From Choanephora cucurbitarum (Eukaryota > Mucoromycota > Mucoromycetes > Mucorales > Choanephoraceae): a stretch of DNA of 64,000 nt. The translations under genes were made by a program, and so were the position numbers. Of this stretch, positions 46,653 to 58,979 are shown piece by piece (the first letter of the stretch is position 1; every line of letters begins with the position of its first letter). The stretch covers positions 1 through 64,000 of the forward strand of contig JAIWNI010000013.1 of assembly GCA_025331435.1 (NCBI GenBank), in the 5' to 3' direction. The notes beneath the pieces were generated by a model that had not been told where the DNA came from, did no database searches, and saw nothing but the letters and a program-made list of their open reading frames with translations.

Positions 46653-48367
46653 GTCTTCTAGAAGTAGAAAAAAGAATAAAAAAAATAAAAGAAGGGAAGA
46701 GAGATGAGGTAAAAGAAAAAAAAACGATTAAACTTTATATAATTATTTCGGTTCAAGGCACAAGTCCGAAACTATGAAGTCTGAGTTGAGTAAATTGAGA
46801 GAAAGGAAGAGAAACCTGTTTCATTGATTGAAAGGTACTTGTTATCATTGGCTAAGATCAACTTTCAGCTGCGTTTTCAGGGCTTTCAAGTTTATCCTTG
46901 TTGCATAAATAGAACGGGCTCTCTTGTGAAAGGAGAAGTAAGTGGTGTTGTCTCTGGCTTTCTTTTCTGCTTTTTTTTTCTTCCTTCTTCTGTTTGCAGC
47001 TTTGTGTAAAGAGCAATTTAAGTTTTTGCTACTCTATTTTTAAAACTCCGGTAGCGTTTTTGAGTGAATTAAGACTGTCACAAGCTTTATTGAAGCAAAA
47101 TCAAAAGGTGTTTGTGCAAGTGAACCTCTTCTCACATTTAAAAGCATCTTCTTTCTAGCTGGTAATGTCCTTTTTTTTTGGACCCTTTAGTCTTTATGCC
47201 CTCCAGGAATTTAGGATCTGATAAAAGATTTAAAACATGTTAACCCAAAAGAGTTGCAAATAATGAAGAGTGTACCTTTGATTTAGTTGACAAACTTTTA
47301 TTTGGGTTCTGAATTAAGGCTCTCTAATCAATTGTTGTGCAGTATCAGTTCATTGTTTTTACTTCTTGAGGTGCAATGGCTTATCTTGTGACAGAAAAAT
47401 AGTGCAATTGTCTACTGTTGACACAATCTTTTTGTTTGAATGGTCATCTACAATAGATTTATTGATCTCAGCAGGTGCGTTTTGCTGAGATGGGTCTAAA
47501 TAAGGGCATTCATTTCAATAGATAAGACTGAATGTTGTGATTCGTATCGAATTATTGTACAATCCTATAGTTTTGTAATATGTGATACATCTGGAGATCA
47601 AATCCTTACAAGGAAGACATCTATGTAAAGAAAAGAAAAGAAAAGAAGCGTATAGAAATGACCTGGCGAGGATGGCTGGTGATCGTGAGTATGGTGTAGG
47701 CTCAAGAAATCAAGGTATTTTAAAATATGGTGGTACTTGGAGGCAAGATATGCATTCAATATATGCAACTGTCTGCATCACGATTGAAAGCTATATTTTG
47801 CAAGCATGTATTCATTGTTTCAACAAGCTTACTCATGCAAAATCGCGTACTATCAAGCAAGGTACGGCCGCCTATTGAGAAAGCATTTGCTACAATTCCA
47901 ACTGTCCTTATTTACTGCGATACGAGTTCAAGAGACAGACTGTCTGCCATTGCTATTGCCGTTTCTGAGATAACGACCTTGCTCTTCCAACAAACCCTCC
48001 TTGCTTTCTCAAGAACCGTCAGCCATTCCAACACTGATTTTGATGTCCTTTTGTAGGAGAAGCGATGTAATGTGGCAGTAGGCGAAGCGCTGAAGAATGA
48101 CTTGCTTATTTTGTTGGTCATTTGGATGTGCCGGCAATACTGGGTGAAAAAGCTAAACTACTTTGACTTGAGACATTTGCATAATCATTATAGGCAGCCA
48201 TAAAATGAGTTCCAACATGACCTTCACTATATCAATAAGTTAAAAAAAAAAGCAACTTTTCTGAATGACATTTCTGTTTAGCATTGTGATCAGTATTGAT
48301 AAGCATCAACCGCTGTCTCATGTTACAAGGCTTCATCATAAAAAAGAAAGAAAGCAAAAGGGTTTAT
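46653..48367. other. Intergenic region
   Basis: 1.7 kb between myosin and tricalbin. Overlapping short frames at 47580-48120 on both strands have no recognisable domain. One on the minus strand, with a helical segment ending SETAIAMADSLSLEL, might be a transposon scrap. Confidence 0.35.
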
Positions 48368-51300
48368 TTATTTTTTACCAAACAATCCTCCACTCTTAGA
48401 AGTAGTAGAGGCACTATCTGAATCAGCAAAAGAAATCTTGACATGAATTTCACCAGTTCCTTCGGGAGCCAAAGCCAACCATCCATCATAAGGCTGGCCA
48501 GGCTTGACGACATTAGCCAAATTGAGCTGACAATCACCAATATCAACATCAGAAAGAGTATTGTGATCCTTGACCTTGAAATCAAGAGTACCATTTGAGT
48601 TAACCTTAGCACTAAAGCTTTCGTTCCATTCGGGGCTCAAAGTCTTCTTAAGATGGCGAGTCTTGTGCAAGACCTTGTTGCCAAAGCGGACACGACAGTA
48701 AGGGTCACTGGTACCTCCACGATCCATAGCCTTCAAGTTTCTAGCGCCAAGCAATTCAACTTGAATGGTGGCATTCTCTTCGCCTATAGATCTAGTTTGT
48801 TGAACGGTAGAGCTGCTAGGAGAAATGTTTGTGTTGCTGTCATTGTTAGCAGTTGTGTTTTGAACAGAGGATACAGTAGAAGATGCGATAGAATCAGTTC
48901 TTGAAAGAGAGTTGTTTTCTTCAGAAATAGTAGGTGACTTCTTGCCCATTCTACCAATGCCGAGAATACCACTACCGATGGCTGAGACACCGCTACCAAT
49001 AGCTTTGCCACCAGCACCCAACACCTTGCCACCAGCACCAACAGCGTCTCTGCCGGCACCAAAGGCATTTCCGGGAGCAGAGGTGAAGACACGAGTAGTA
49101 GCAGAGAAGAAGGATGTGTTGGTTCTCTTACGAGCGACCAATTCAGGTCTCCAGACCAAACGTAATGTAATGGTACCACCTTGGTCGAGCTTGTATTCTT
49201 TAGTGGAGGCTACACGAGTCTCAAGGTCATCGGAAGTGAAGGTGACCTTGCATTCACCAATTTGAGTATCTTTACCAATCTGGTCCCAATCAAAGATCTT
49301 GACGACAAGAGGAGTGTTGATACGGTTGACAATAGAGCAATCAAAGGTTTCTTCCTTTGTGAAAACGGGATTACATGTTTTCTTGTAGGTTTGAGTCTTG
49401 AAAACACGCTCATCATTGACATAGAATCGAACGAAAGGATCACTGGTACCACTTCGGTCAGCAGCAACTAAGTTGTTGGCTTTGATGGCGGTGACAGTTA
49501 AAATACCTTGGTTTTCAAGACTTTCGGCAGGGTCCAACTTGAATTGAACAACTGGGATAAAGTTGAAGCTTAATGAGATCTTACCACCGTTACATTCCAA
49601 AAGAGAATATTCCTCAATGATAGGCTCCTTGTTGTTACCATCTTGATTGGCAGCGGCTTCAACAAGACGTTGCACAATGCTTCTTACACCAATAGTGTAG
49701 CGACCAATGTATTTATCATCGTTGTCACCATCGCGCACGTTTCTTACTTTGACAATCAACTTGGAGAATTCCATTTCCTTGACAAATGCAGTACCTGTCT
49801 CATTGATTTCAAATCGAGATCCCTTTTGTTCCACAGATGTATATTGAGCAAAGTTGGAATCAAGCATAAGATCAACTACAGCACGTTGTGATTCAGGAAG
49901 AGTCAAGGAGTGCATAGTAACAGCCAAAACACCTGATTCATAGGCGAGCAAATCGATCTGCTTTTTGTCAGATACTGTCTTGTATTTGATGGGTTCACCG
50001 TGGAGATCCTTTTCAGGTAATTCCTTAGGCTTTTCGATCAATTCAGGCTCTTCAGAGGCTTGACTGTTGTTTGTGTCTTCTTCTTGTTGTTGTTCATTCT
50101 TCTTAGCTTCGTCTTCCTTGGCCAAAGCTAGAGTAGGGAAGAAGGAAGCAGAATACTTGAGTGTACCGCGGCCCTTCTTGCGTTCAAGACTAACAAGATC
50201 AACCTGTCGTTGAACAGTTTCTGTGCCTTCATAAATAATCTGTCCATCTTCGGTCTTGCTTTCGCGCATAACATCCTTGAGGAAAAAGTCAGTAATACCC
50301 AAACTCTTGTCCTTTGAGTTTTCATTGTAATCCATAACTTCGAAAATAAGGTCTTCACGCTTGGAGTGAACGGGAATGTAGAGTACTTCGTTCCATACAG
50401 GATCCAAATTATCATCGATACGTTCAGTTTGACCACGTACTTGAACACCTGACATAACACGAACATAAGGATCAGATTTACCACCTGTCATTGCTTCTAC
50501 GTTCTTCAAGTCATTGGCAGATTCGAAATTGACACGAACAACACCAATAGGTTCACGGTAGCCACCACGGGAGAAGCTTTCAACAAAGCCTGTCATAGAG
50601 ATAGGCTTCCATTGCATGCTCAAGTGAATCTTACCAGAACCCTCCTTAAGGTTCCACCAATCCTGACCATTGATAAGCAGGTCCTCTTCGAACTCTTCCA
50701 AAGTGGAGTTCCAACGACCCAATAGCTTGTCATCGTTGTTGGCATCCAAAACGTCAACTCGTAAGTTGAGTGCTGATTTGTCTGTAACAAAGAGTTCAAC
50801 GTTCTTGTCCCAACGAGGATTGATACTACGTTTGAAGGGATTGGTTCGAAGACGTTCAATGTCGTTCATCTTAACAACAGCATAGGCACTGATATCACCC
50901 TTTCCACCAATAACAGGGATGTTGAGACCAGCAATACCACCACCACTCTTTTGTTGACCACCCAATTCTTTACATTCGTGCACAGCGAAACGCAAGACAC
51001 CACTGTCTAATTTTCAAAAGAAAAAGTTGAGTACACGAATAACCGATGATATACTATACTAAAAAAAGGTTTTGCACTTACTAGATTCAACGGCAGGAAC
51101 AACAGTGCCATCATCTTGCTTAGTAGGAGCATTAACAGGGAAGTATTGCAAATCACATTTGACTTCACCACAGGTCTTTCCTTTCTTAAGAACAGGAAGA
51201 GACAATCCTTCAACCACATTGTCGGAATCGGCAAGTGTCTTGAGATCAAAAATACAAGTACCAAGAGAAGAATCGGTTCTTCCGACGTTACGGTCCATAA

Positions 51301-53111
51301 GTTCCAAAACCAAAGTTTCATTGACAGTGTTGAGCAACACAAAGAGTGTCTCGTCAAATCTGGGATTTTTGGAGTCTTCGACACATTTTGTGCGACCCAA
51401 TTCGGCGTTGTTTGAGTTACCAACATGAATAGTGATGTATGGATCAATAGTACCAAACAAATCAACATCCTTAAGGCCAGTAGCAGAATGAATCTTGAGC
51501 ACCAAAACACCATTAGCAGAGTCTATGAAAAAAAAAATTATGATATGAGTATGAGGCCATCAAAACGGGGTTGAAGCACTTTTCTGTGTATTTGGTACAC
51601 AAATCGACAAACTTACTGAGATCAGTAGCACCTGACATCATACCAGCAACATCCAAAGTAAATACATTGGGTGCATACATCATAGGTCCAAGAGTAGCAT
51701 GAACTTGCTCTTGTACAAAGCTTTCTAAACCGGGAATCTATGACGTATTATTAATAGACTGACTTCATTATGCACGAAAGTATATGTTTTTCTTTCCAAA
51801 AAAACAAAAAAAAACACTTACATTGTTGATATCAAAACCAAATGTCTCACCACCAACTGGCTTGAGAGAATAGTCAAAATGAGGCTTTTCTAAGAAACTA
51901 GCTTCAACAGTCTTGATGTGAGGGAATTCATTGAACATTTTGAATTTGAGACGAAGGTGACCTGAGAAAGCGAGATCTTCCAATAACACAGGAATACCAG
52001 CACCAATCATACCTTTACCAACACGAATAGTAAGAACGATCTTTGGGTTTACCTTGGATTGAAGATCGCGTTCAGTAAGGTCTAAGGTATCGTTGGGAAC
52101 AAAAGAAAACTTCCAGTCCATGCACTGTATAGAATAGGTTACTCGGTATACTCAATAACACAAGAAAAAATAAATAAACAAAAAGGGAACATCATACTAT
52201 ACCACAACATTGGGTTCTGTCTTGGTGATTGTCTTGATACCTTCAATACGAGGTGCCTTTGTACCCAAAGTGAAGGTTGTTAAACGAATAGAATCAAGGA
52301 AAGCAGGTGTGTTGTCCACCAAAATTGAATCAGCAATACCAATAATCTGAGCAGACAAAACAGGTTCATAGATCAACCAGAATCGTGACATAAAATGATT
52401 AATCCAGTCAGCAGACTCGGTCTCTGTTTCCAACCTATTGATTGCCAATTCGCGTTGAATGTCATCTCGGATGTTTCTTCTTAAGCGTCGAATAGATGTC
52501 TGATAGTATGTGGCTAAAAACGCACCAATAACCAAGCAAGCATAAATTCCGCCTCCGAATCGAGTAAGAAGCCAAGTAAAAACAACGGAAAATAGCATAA
52601 CAGCTGCATTGTGATACCATTCACCGTAATATGCTTCGTTCAAAAATTTGGTAGTTAAATCATTTTCATCGATGGCGCTGGTACGAGAACCCTTGTACAT
52701 GCTAATGACAGTGTCCAAACCGAGTTGGGTAGAAAGCTCTGAGATAGCTGCTTCGTCGCCGGGATTAGGCAACTTAGAAAACGCGCTCCATCCAACAGAG
52801 GTATCCTTTTTTTCAGAAGTGTATGCACCAGGAATCGTTTCTTGTGGCTGAACTTGACTCTTGACAGGTTTAGCCTCAGCAGCAGCAATAGCTGAAGCGA
52901 TCGTTTGAGAATCATTTGTGCCTTGGTCATTTTGCATATGTGCTTTGGCCTTTAAACTGGGTGCATTGTTAAGGACGACAGAGGCTTGTTTTTCTGCTTC
53001 AGCCTTTTTATCGGCTGGAGAAAGTGTATCTTTGAAGTCATTGACTTTGTCTGCAATAGCTGTAAGATTCACTTCATCCATAAGGCTAGTGTGGTCTTCC
53101 TTGTTTTCCAT
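48368..53111 (-). CDS. Tricalbin/extended-synaptotagmin (SMP and multiple C2 domains)
   Basis: Exons of 53111-48368 encode about 1,480 aa. Tricalbins tether the ER to the plasma membrane and transfer lipids. An acidic N-terminus is followed by a hydrophobic hairpin (AAVMLFSVVFTWLL; YACLVIGAFLATYY, near residues 175-215). The SMP domain starts at ADWINHFMSRFWLIYEPVLS, and at least five C2 domains follow. Ca-binding-type aspartates are seen in DLFGTIDPYITIHV, TGGKSDPYVRV, RSGTSDPFVRFYV and RGGTSDPYCRV. Between the last two C2s is a glycine-rich tandem repeat (AGGKVLGAGGKAIGSG). It ends in SGGLFGKK. The start is taken at MENKED (53111). An in-frame extension upstream is strongly hydrophobic and probably untranslated. 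Confidence 0.92.
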
Positions 53112-54101
53112 AATATGGTTTTGAAAAGAAAAAAGAAATAAAAAAAAAACAAAAAAGAAAGGCAAGAAAAAATAGTTTCTTTTTATTCTTATTCTCGTGT
53201 ACCCTTTCATCATTTAAAGGGGATCGACCTTTTAAATCTGATATGTTGCACTAATAGTGTTACACATATACCTAAAATAAGCGTTGAGGCGAACACTTCT
53301 TTATTTAGACATGAGACTTCACCTATAAATGACATGATAACCTACCCTCTTCATTTCCTTGCCTTGTTGGCTTCTCACAAAAGGTTTGAGGTATTAAACA
53401 ATTTGGGCTAAATACGAAGACAGTCTTCGCTGACTTTAAATAAAAAAAAGATATTCAATACATCATCTTTCTTGTGGGTATCCTACAATTTAGATAAAAA
53501 AGAAAACCAACTTATCACCCCTTCCAAGTTGATTTTCATCCTCTTCATCTTTAGGCCTGAAAATCACTACCCGTTTCTCCTTCTTTCTCTCGTTTCTTAC
53601 CCTATTCTTTAAGCTCAAATCAAAGTCAAAAAAACCCTCTTCTGTTGACGTACTTTGTTGACACAAATCATCGTATTACTTCATACTTAAAACATATAAT
53701 ATCCTTTTCGCGTTGTCATCTAATGTTAGAAAAACGAACAACTCTATTCACTTTCTGACATTAGAGTCTACTATGTAACTTCTCACAAGAATATCGAGAA
53801 CTACTTTTTATCATTCAACTGTGATATTTTCTATACAAACGATAACAGTAAAAAGCCAATTAGGCCAAAGAGAATATTGCAAAAAAAAAAAAGGCATGCA
53901 CACTGCCAGCTTTGCTTTTTCTCTGCTACTTTTACTTTCTTCCTAAGCTGTATTCAATGTTGCACATAGAAAGCAAATCGAACTGCTTAACTCGGTAAAC
54001 AAATAGGTCAACAATTTTGAGCTGTAATTCCCGACGGTCGCCATACTTTCATAAATTTTATCAAACAGCTGCACAGAAAAAAAAAGGCGGCTTTCCATAA
54101 C
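53112..54101. other. Divergent intergenic region
   Basis: Promoter space of tricalbin (minus) and the RING-BRCT gene (plus). Several A and T runs; no gene supported. Confidence 0.4.
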
Positions 54102-55502
54102 ATGAGCAGTTTAACATCAGTAGCAGCCAACAACATAGGGAGCCTTTTGACTGGCATGGCACTAGAAGTGACATGTCCTGTATGGTAACAATAAAAAAAC
54201 TAGTAATCTTTGTACGTGTATATGGGCGATTGCTGACACTTTGTCCATAGCAATTCGCTATTCGATCCACCAGCGGTTACATATTGTAAACATGCGTTCT
54301 GCTCGCATTGCATAAAGAAATCGATTGAAGAGACTGGCAAATGCCCTACTTGTCAAGAGTCACTTACAATAGACCAACTGAGAGACTCAACAAAGCTACA
54401 GTTGATTGTGGACGAAATTAAAGATATGCATAGAATATATCAGCAAGCAACCACACTTGATCTGTCACAGATCCCACCTCAACACCTGACTGATCAGGAT
54501 CGCACACTGTCAGTAAAAGGTAAATGTGGAAGCTCATGCTTTAAATAATAGCTCTATCTGAATTCTCTAACATTTCCAACCCATTCTTTCTTTTAACGCA
54601 GTGGAAAATTCCATCAATGACGCTAAAGGTAAGTCTCTATTTTGAACAAAGCAAAATAGGCTATAGACTTACAGAAGGCTGTCAACAGACATACAGCACT
54701 ATAGAATATGTCAGCTGAATCAAAACCCTATTAATGTGAGTTGATATGATCTATTAAGAATCACAAGTTATTAACCTCTTTTAGGACTTTAACTTACCCA
54801 ACATCATTTTTGAACGCAAAATAAATGCCAACACTACACATATTGTTTTGGATGCAGGTAAGCAAATCCAGAGTCTATAATATGCATTGACTGATAATTA
54901 GAACAGATATACATGGTCTTGTAAGCCCAAGTTATCTCTACCGTATTGGTATTTTGTGTGGATGTTACATCGTGAACGAGAACTGTAGGTGTACTATGAA
55001 TGATCATCTAAAAAAACATGACTCACTATCTATATTAGGGCTCAAGATCTGTAAAGAAAAGAATCAAATGGTTCCAGAAGAAAGGTTTGAGATACAGGGG
55101 GATACGACTCATGGTCGAACTGGTGCACCATGTAAAGCTAGAACAAATCGAAATCTCAAAGTGAGTGAAGAGAGAGAGAAAGAAGAATCAATGCTTTGAT
55201 AAATAGAGAAGCATACTAAACTAGCCTTTTGGGCTAATGCATAGAAACCCAACTTATTTAAGGGCACTCGAGTCAAGGTCATAGCAGAGCCAAAGAGCAA
55301 GGTGGAGAAGTTACTTTTAGCTGGTCGTGCAATATTAGAAGGCGATTTTGACACCGTAGTTGTGTGCAATCCAAAGGAAGTAAACATTAGTGAACTGCGG
55401 CAGACATATCCTGGAAAATTATTGATTTCAGGTGATTGGGTAAATGACTGTGTTGATAGTTATGAGATCGTAAAAAAGGATAGCTATATCTTAACTGAAT
55501 GA
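54102..55502 (+). CDS. BARD1/BRCA1-like RING and tandem BRCT protein
   Basis: Eight exons give 318 aa with consistent phases: 54102-54184, 54251-54519, 54602-54628, 54689-54735, 54785-54857, 54907-54984, 55039-55160 and 55245-55502. A C3HC4 RING starts at residue 25 (CPVCNSLFDPPAVTYC, then KHAFCSHC and CPTC). It is bracketed by helices, as in the BRCA1/BARD1 heterodimer; the second reads IDQLRDSTKLQLIVDEIKDM. After a linker of about 30 residues come two BRCT repeats. The first has NTTHIVLDADIHGL and RIGILCGCYIVNENW. A BARD1-like inter-repeat segment follows (ERFEIQG...CKARTNRNLK). The second has GTRVKVI and ends with LLISGDWVNDCVDSYEI. BARD1-BRCA1 ubiquitinates nucleosomal H2A in homologous recombination. 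Ankyrin repeats are absent. Orthology to BARD1 rather than BRCA1 is inferred from the inter-BRCT region. Confidence 0.8.
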
Positions 55503-55594
55503 TAAAAAATAAGCGTATAAAAAACCATTTAATTGCACTCTTTTTTTTTTCTTTTTCTTTTTCTTAATTCTTTCTTACTTATTTCTCAATTCTT

Positions 55595-55831
55595 ATGCCT
55601 CAAAAATCTTCTGACTATTTAACTTCCATTTTCCAATGGATCTCCTCTGCTTCAACTGTTAAAGATCAACGTACTTCTTTACAAGACTTCCAAGCAAGAG
55701 AAGATCCTCATAAGGCAAATCCTAGACAACAATTACTTCACTCTCGAAATCTCAAGAGAAGCCGTCGTCGTTCTCTATGGCGTACACTCCCAGAGTCTGA
55801 TATGATTGCATACAAAGATGCCTTGTCATGA
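55595..55831 (+). CDS. Small basic hypothetical protein (78 aa)
   Basis: An intronless frame preceded by a long T/C-rich leader that looks like a fungal 5' UTR. The product is polar with an aromatic start (SSDYLTSIFQWISSAS) and an Arg-rich C-terminal half (LLHSRNLKRSRRRSLWRTLP). It is not recognised. The leader and the absence of competing frames favour a real gene. Confidence 0.5.
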   Translation: MPQKSSDYLTSIFQWISSASTVKDQRTSLQDFQAREDPHKANPRQQLLHSRNLKRSRRRSLWRTLPESDMIAYKDALS

Positions 55832-56312
55832 AAAGAAAACAAATCTTAAATAGAAGAAAAAACGAATCGCCCATCTACTGTGTAGGAAAACAGCTGATCA
55901 TCACTCATCATGTGGTATTTATTTTGGATGGTGTCACTGAATTATTTTACGCCTAAATTATGCTGTCATACAAAATCATTCCTGCAACGAATAAAAGGTC
56001 TTTTATTTTCAGGATACACTTGGACCTCTGTCATAAAATAATTTGACAGTCAGTGTAGCATAAAAACTATTTTGTCAGAGCTTTTCTTGTTAGTCTTGCG
56101 GTTTGTTTGAAGAAAAATGAGGCTTCTGTGAACCTTTTAGGACGCATTTTACAATTGAAATGTATCGCCCAGCATGTACTCAAGTGTAATAAAGCCAGTT
56201 ATTAATAGAATACAAATGCTATTCCTCTTGTTTAATTCATATAGTTAGAACTGTAAATGATTGTTCTATCAAAAGAGAGTCAGCTAATAACATAAAAACT
56301 CCTGACTTGATG
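55832..56312. other. Convergent intergenic region
   Basis: Between the small gene and BUB2. AT-rich, with nothing supported. Confidence 0.4.
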
Positions 56313-57631
56313 TCAAGTGAAATGCTTTTTCCTGTTCATGGCATCCAACATAAATGGTGGTAAGTCAACAGCATCATCCTGCTGCTCCGAATTAATACAA
56401 GAACTAGGTTTGATTCCTAAACTGTCAGCAACAGACTCATCATATGTATGGCGAACCAGTTTATCATAAAGCTCGACAGGCAAACTCTTGCATAAAGAGA
56501 TAGTAAGGTTGATGATTTCTCTTGCATTTAATGGTGGTAATACCCGCAACAGATTCCCAGGACTTGGGTTTTGCAGAATATCTTTTCTGATTAGTGCAAG
56601 CTGTGCTATAATAAAGAGTATATTTAGATGAAACCCATAAGCAAAAAGATAGTCCCATAAATGAAGTAACTCTTTTAGAGGAGGGGTACATGCTGAGAAG
56701 GTCATAACAGCTTCAGAGAGGAAGAAAATATCAGCTTTCATCTTTCTATCAGACATAAATTAAACTTACAGGCAAAAGCAAATGTGCTGGTTGATAGATT
56801 CTTTCCTCTCAGATAGCCATACAATGTAGGATCCAAATTACGTAGGCATAAATCAAGGAGCTTTAAGATATGAATTAATTTTTTTTTGGAATAGACAATC
56901 AATATACAAAACTTACTCTCAGTCCGCAATGAACACCTTTCATTGTTGGATGAACATAGAGTGGACACCACTTCCAAATGAATTTAGAAAACGAAAAAAA
57001 AGCTTCCATTTCTGGCATTGTCATCAAAAATGGAGCTGCAAGCACATTCATGCCTTGGACATAACTAGAATCAAATCTTTCTTGACCAAAAGCTCTGCGA
57101 ATACTGCTTGCTCGAGGATCTTTCTCTGAACATAATCTTAAGTCATCCATTCAAATCAAACTGCTGAATGTTTGCTTACCACCACATGTCCAGACAAATG
57201 CATTAAGCAAACGTATCAATCTGTCTTCTGTAACACTCTCAAGAAAAGTTGCATCGGTTGTCATCGTCCGAAATGTGTCTTGCCTTATTTTTTCATCAAG
57301 TGTGCTTGGTCCAAGTTCGACAAGATAGATATAACTTGTAGCAGACAATTGTGTTAAGTGTAAAAACAGTTTCCACATCTTTCCTCTCAACTAGAAGGAA
57401 TCGCATTAACGACCACTCTCTTTTTCTTTCCCCTTCTCTCTCTCTCTCTCTTCTTGTTTCATTAAACATTAAGAAATTCACCTCTGGTGGACATGCATGA
57501 TTCAACAAGCTGTTCCGTAAAAGTGTCAAACTTGCTTCAGCTGATTTGGGATCATTGTGTCTTCGGCCAAGTATATCTTGGATAGGCTCATTACACCAAA
57601 TTGAATCATGATCTATACCGTCAAATTGCAT
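56313..57631 (-). CDS. BUB2: Bub2/Cdc16-type TBC-domain GTPase-activating protein
   Basis: Five exons from the ATG at 57631 encode about 350 aa. Bub2 (Cdc16 in fission yeast), with Bfa1/Byr4, is the GAP that holds the Tem1/Spg1 GTPase off until the spindle is positioned. Catalytic fingers of the TBC domain are present: KIRQDTFRT (arginine finger) and SSYVQGMNVLAAPFL (glutamine finger). Other family blocks are SYIYLVELGPSTL, RLIRLLNAFVWTCG, CPLYVHPTMKGVHCGL, SACTPPLKELLHLWDYLFAY and VLPPLNAREIINLTISL. An intron near 57400-57480 contains a TC microsatellite. Its partner is not in the window. Confidence 0.92.
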
Positions 57632-57813
57632 CTTGAAAGATATTTGAAACAATATACAAAAAAAAACGAAAAGAGAAAGACAAAGAGATACAATATATAT
57701 AAGAGATATATGAAATCGTACGTAGATATTAACGGCAGCAAGTTCAATTGGATTGCATAAGCCACATATTAGTTAATGCAGCTCATCATTTCATTGTCTA
57801 ACTCATGTATCCC

Positions 57814-58560
57814 TCAATTAACATTATCTAAATCTTGGTGATATCTATTTCCTCCACCTCCCTCTCCTCTACCGCCTCTGTTGCCTCTCGAGTAATGCTG
57901 ACCTCGACCTCTATTATTGTATGGATGAGGATGATTCGAATAACCTCTCTGTCTATGATTATTGCGACCTTGATTCTGTGGCGGCGATGATTGCTGCTGT
58001 TGTGATTGTTGTTGATACTGTTGCTGGTTTTTTGATCGATTAAACTGCATTGGGCCAGGTGTATTAAACTCTGCCTCGGACATGTTTGGTTTCTCTGTGA
58101 ATATAAATGTGTCCTGACCAATTCGTCTAATCTTGTATGAGTTTTTTGGTGTTGAAATAGCTAATTGTCCCCTTCTTATTTTACTTTCGCTAAACGAGTA
58201 AGTGAGTATTCAAGTATGTATAGATTACAGTATTACTTTACACTCCTGTAATACGCAATATATCGCCAATTTTAATACTAGCACCCATATCGCCCCAAAC
58301 AGTCAAATTGATAGATCCTGTTCTGTCTGCTACCAGAAACTTGAATATTAGCTCATTATCGCGTGTCACAACAGGCTCGTCGTCTACAAAACAGTGCATA
58401 AACACATACGCATTATAAGCTTTTCGATAGCTAACTTTGGCTTTATTATATGCTAACCTTTCTGTAAGACAATCACTTCACAATCAAAGTTTCTAGCCAT
58501 AGGATTCATGTCTTTTATGAGCAGAACATTTTGCCTTACTGCATTTGGCTCTATAGACAT
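57814..58560 (-). CDS. SOSS-B/hSSB single-stranded-DNA-binding OB-fold protein
   Basis: Three exons (58560-58458, 58383-58242, 58189-57814) give 206 aa, like human hSSB1. The OB fold covers residues about 10-125: VLLIKDMNPMARNFDCEVIV, LIFKFLVADRTGSINLTVWG, ASIKIGDILRITG, RRGQLAISTPK and IFTEKPNMSEAEF. The last resembles the YSEVPNFSEPNP end of hSSB1. The C-terminal 85 residues are a Q-run followed by Arg/Gly repeats (RGRGQHYSRGNRGGRGEGG), a typical disordered RNA/DNA-binding tail. In animals this subunit of the SOSS complex acts in double-strand-break repair and Integrator-linked transcription. The first coding ATG follows a stop-rich leader. Confidence 0.85.
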
Positions 58561-58979
58561 AGCTTTATGTTTTCGGGATACGATAAGAAAAGAAAGAGGA
58601 AAGAGAAAAACATACAAATAAATAGAAATTACACTCGCTGGCTGAAACTGAGTTTAACTTTAAACAAGTTACTTCCTTTATGCTGATCAAAAGTAACACA
58701 TTCTGATACAAAGCTACTTACTCTCTTCCTTGCTTGATTTTCTCGTCTCTCTCCTATAGGCTTAGATTGGTTCAGTTGTATACGGTCCATATCTAGTCGT
58801 ATACAACTGGGAAAGAACTCTCGCTTTGCTAAATCGAAGCAGATGTTTACATAGAAAAATAAATTCTATACTATTTGGCTCTGAGTTTGAATGATAGCCC
58901 GATCCGAGCAACGCTACAGGCCCCTATCAAGCGAGTGGCAGCTGGATTCCCTAAATCCTTCCTTTTTGCATCTTTAAGT
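58561..58979. promoter_or_regulatory. Divergent promoter region of SOSS-B and RPS15
   Basis: About 420 bp. A pyrimidine-rich stretch (CCTTCCTTTTTGC) just before 58980 resembles a ribosomal-protein-gene transcription start. No other feature seen. Confidence 0.4.

Noticed and set aside
47580..48121. Protein-coding gene between myosin and tricalbin
   Set aside because: Short overlapping frames on both strands lack a domain, splice support or a leader.
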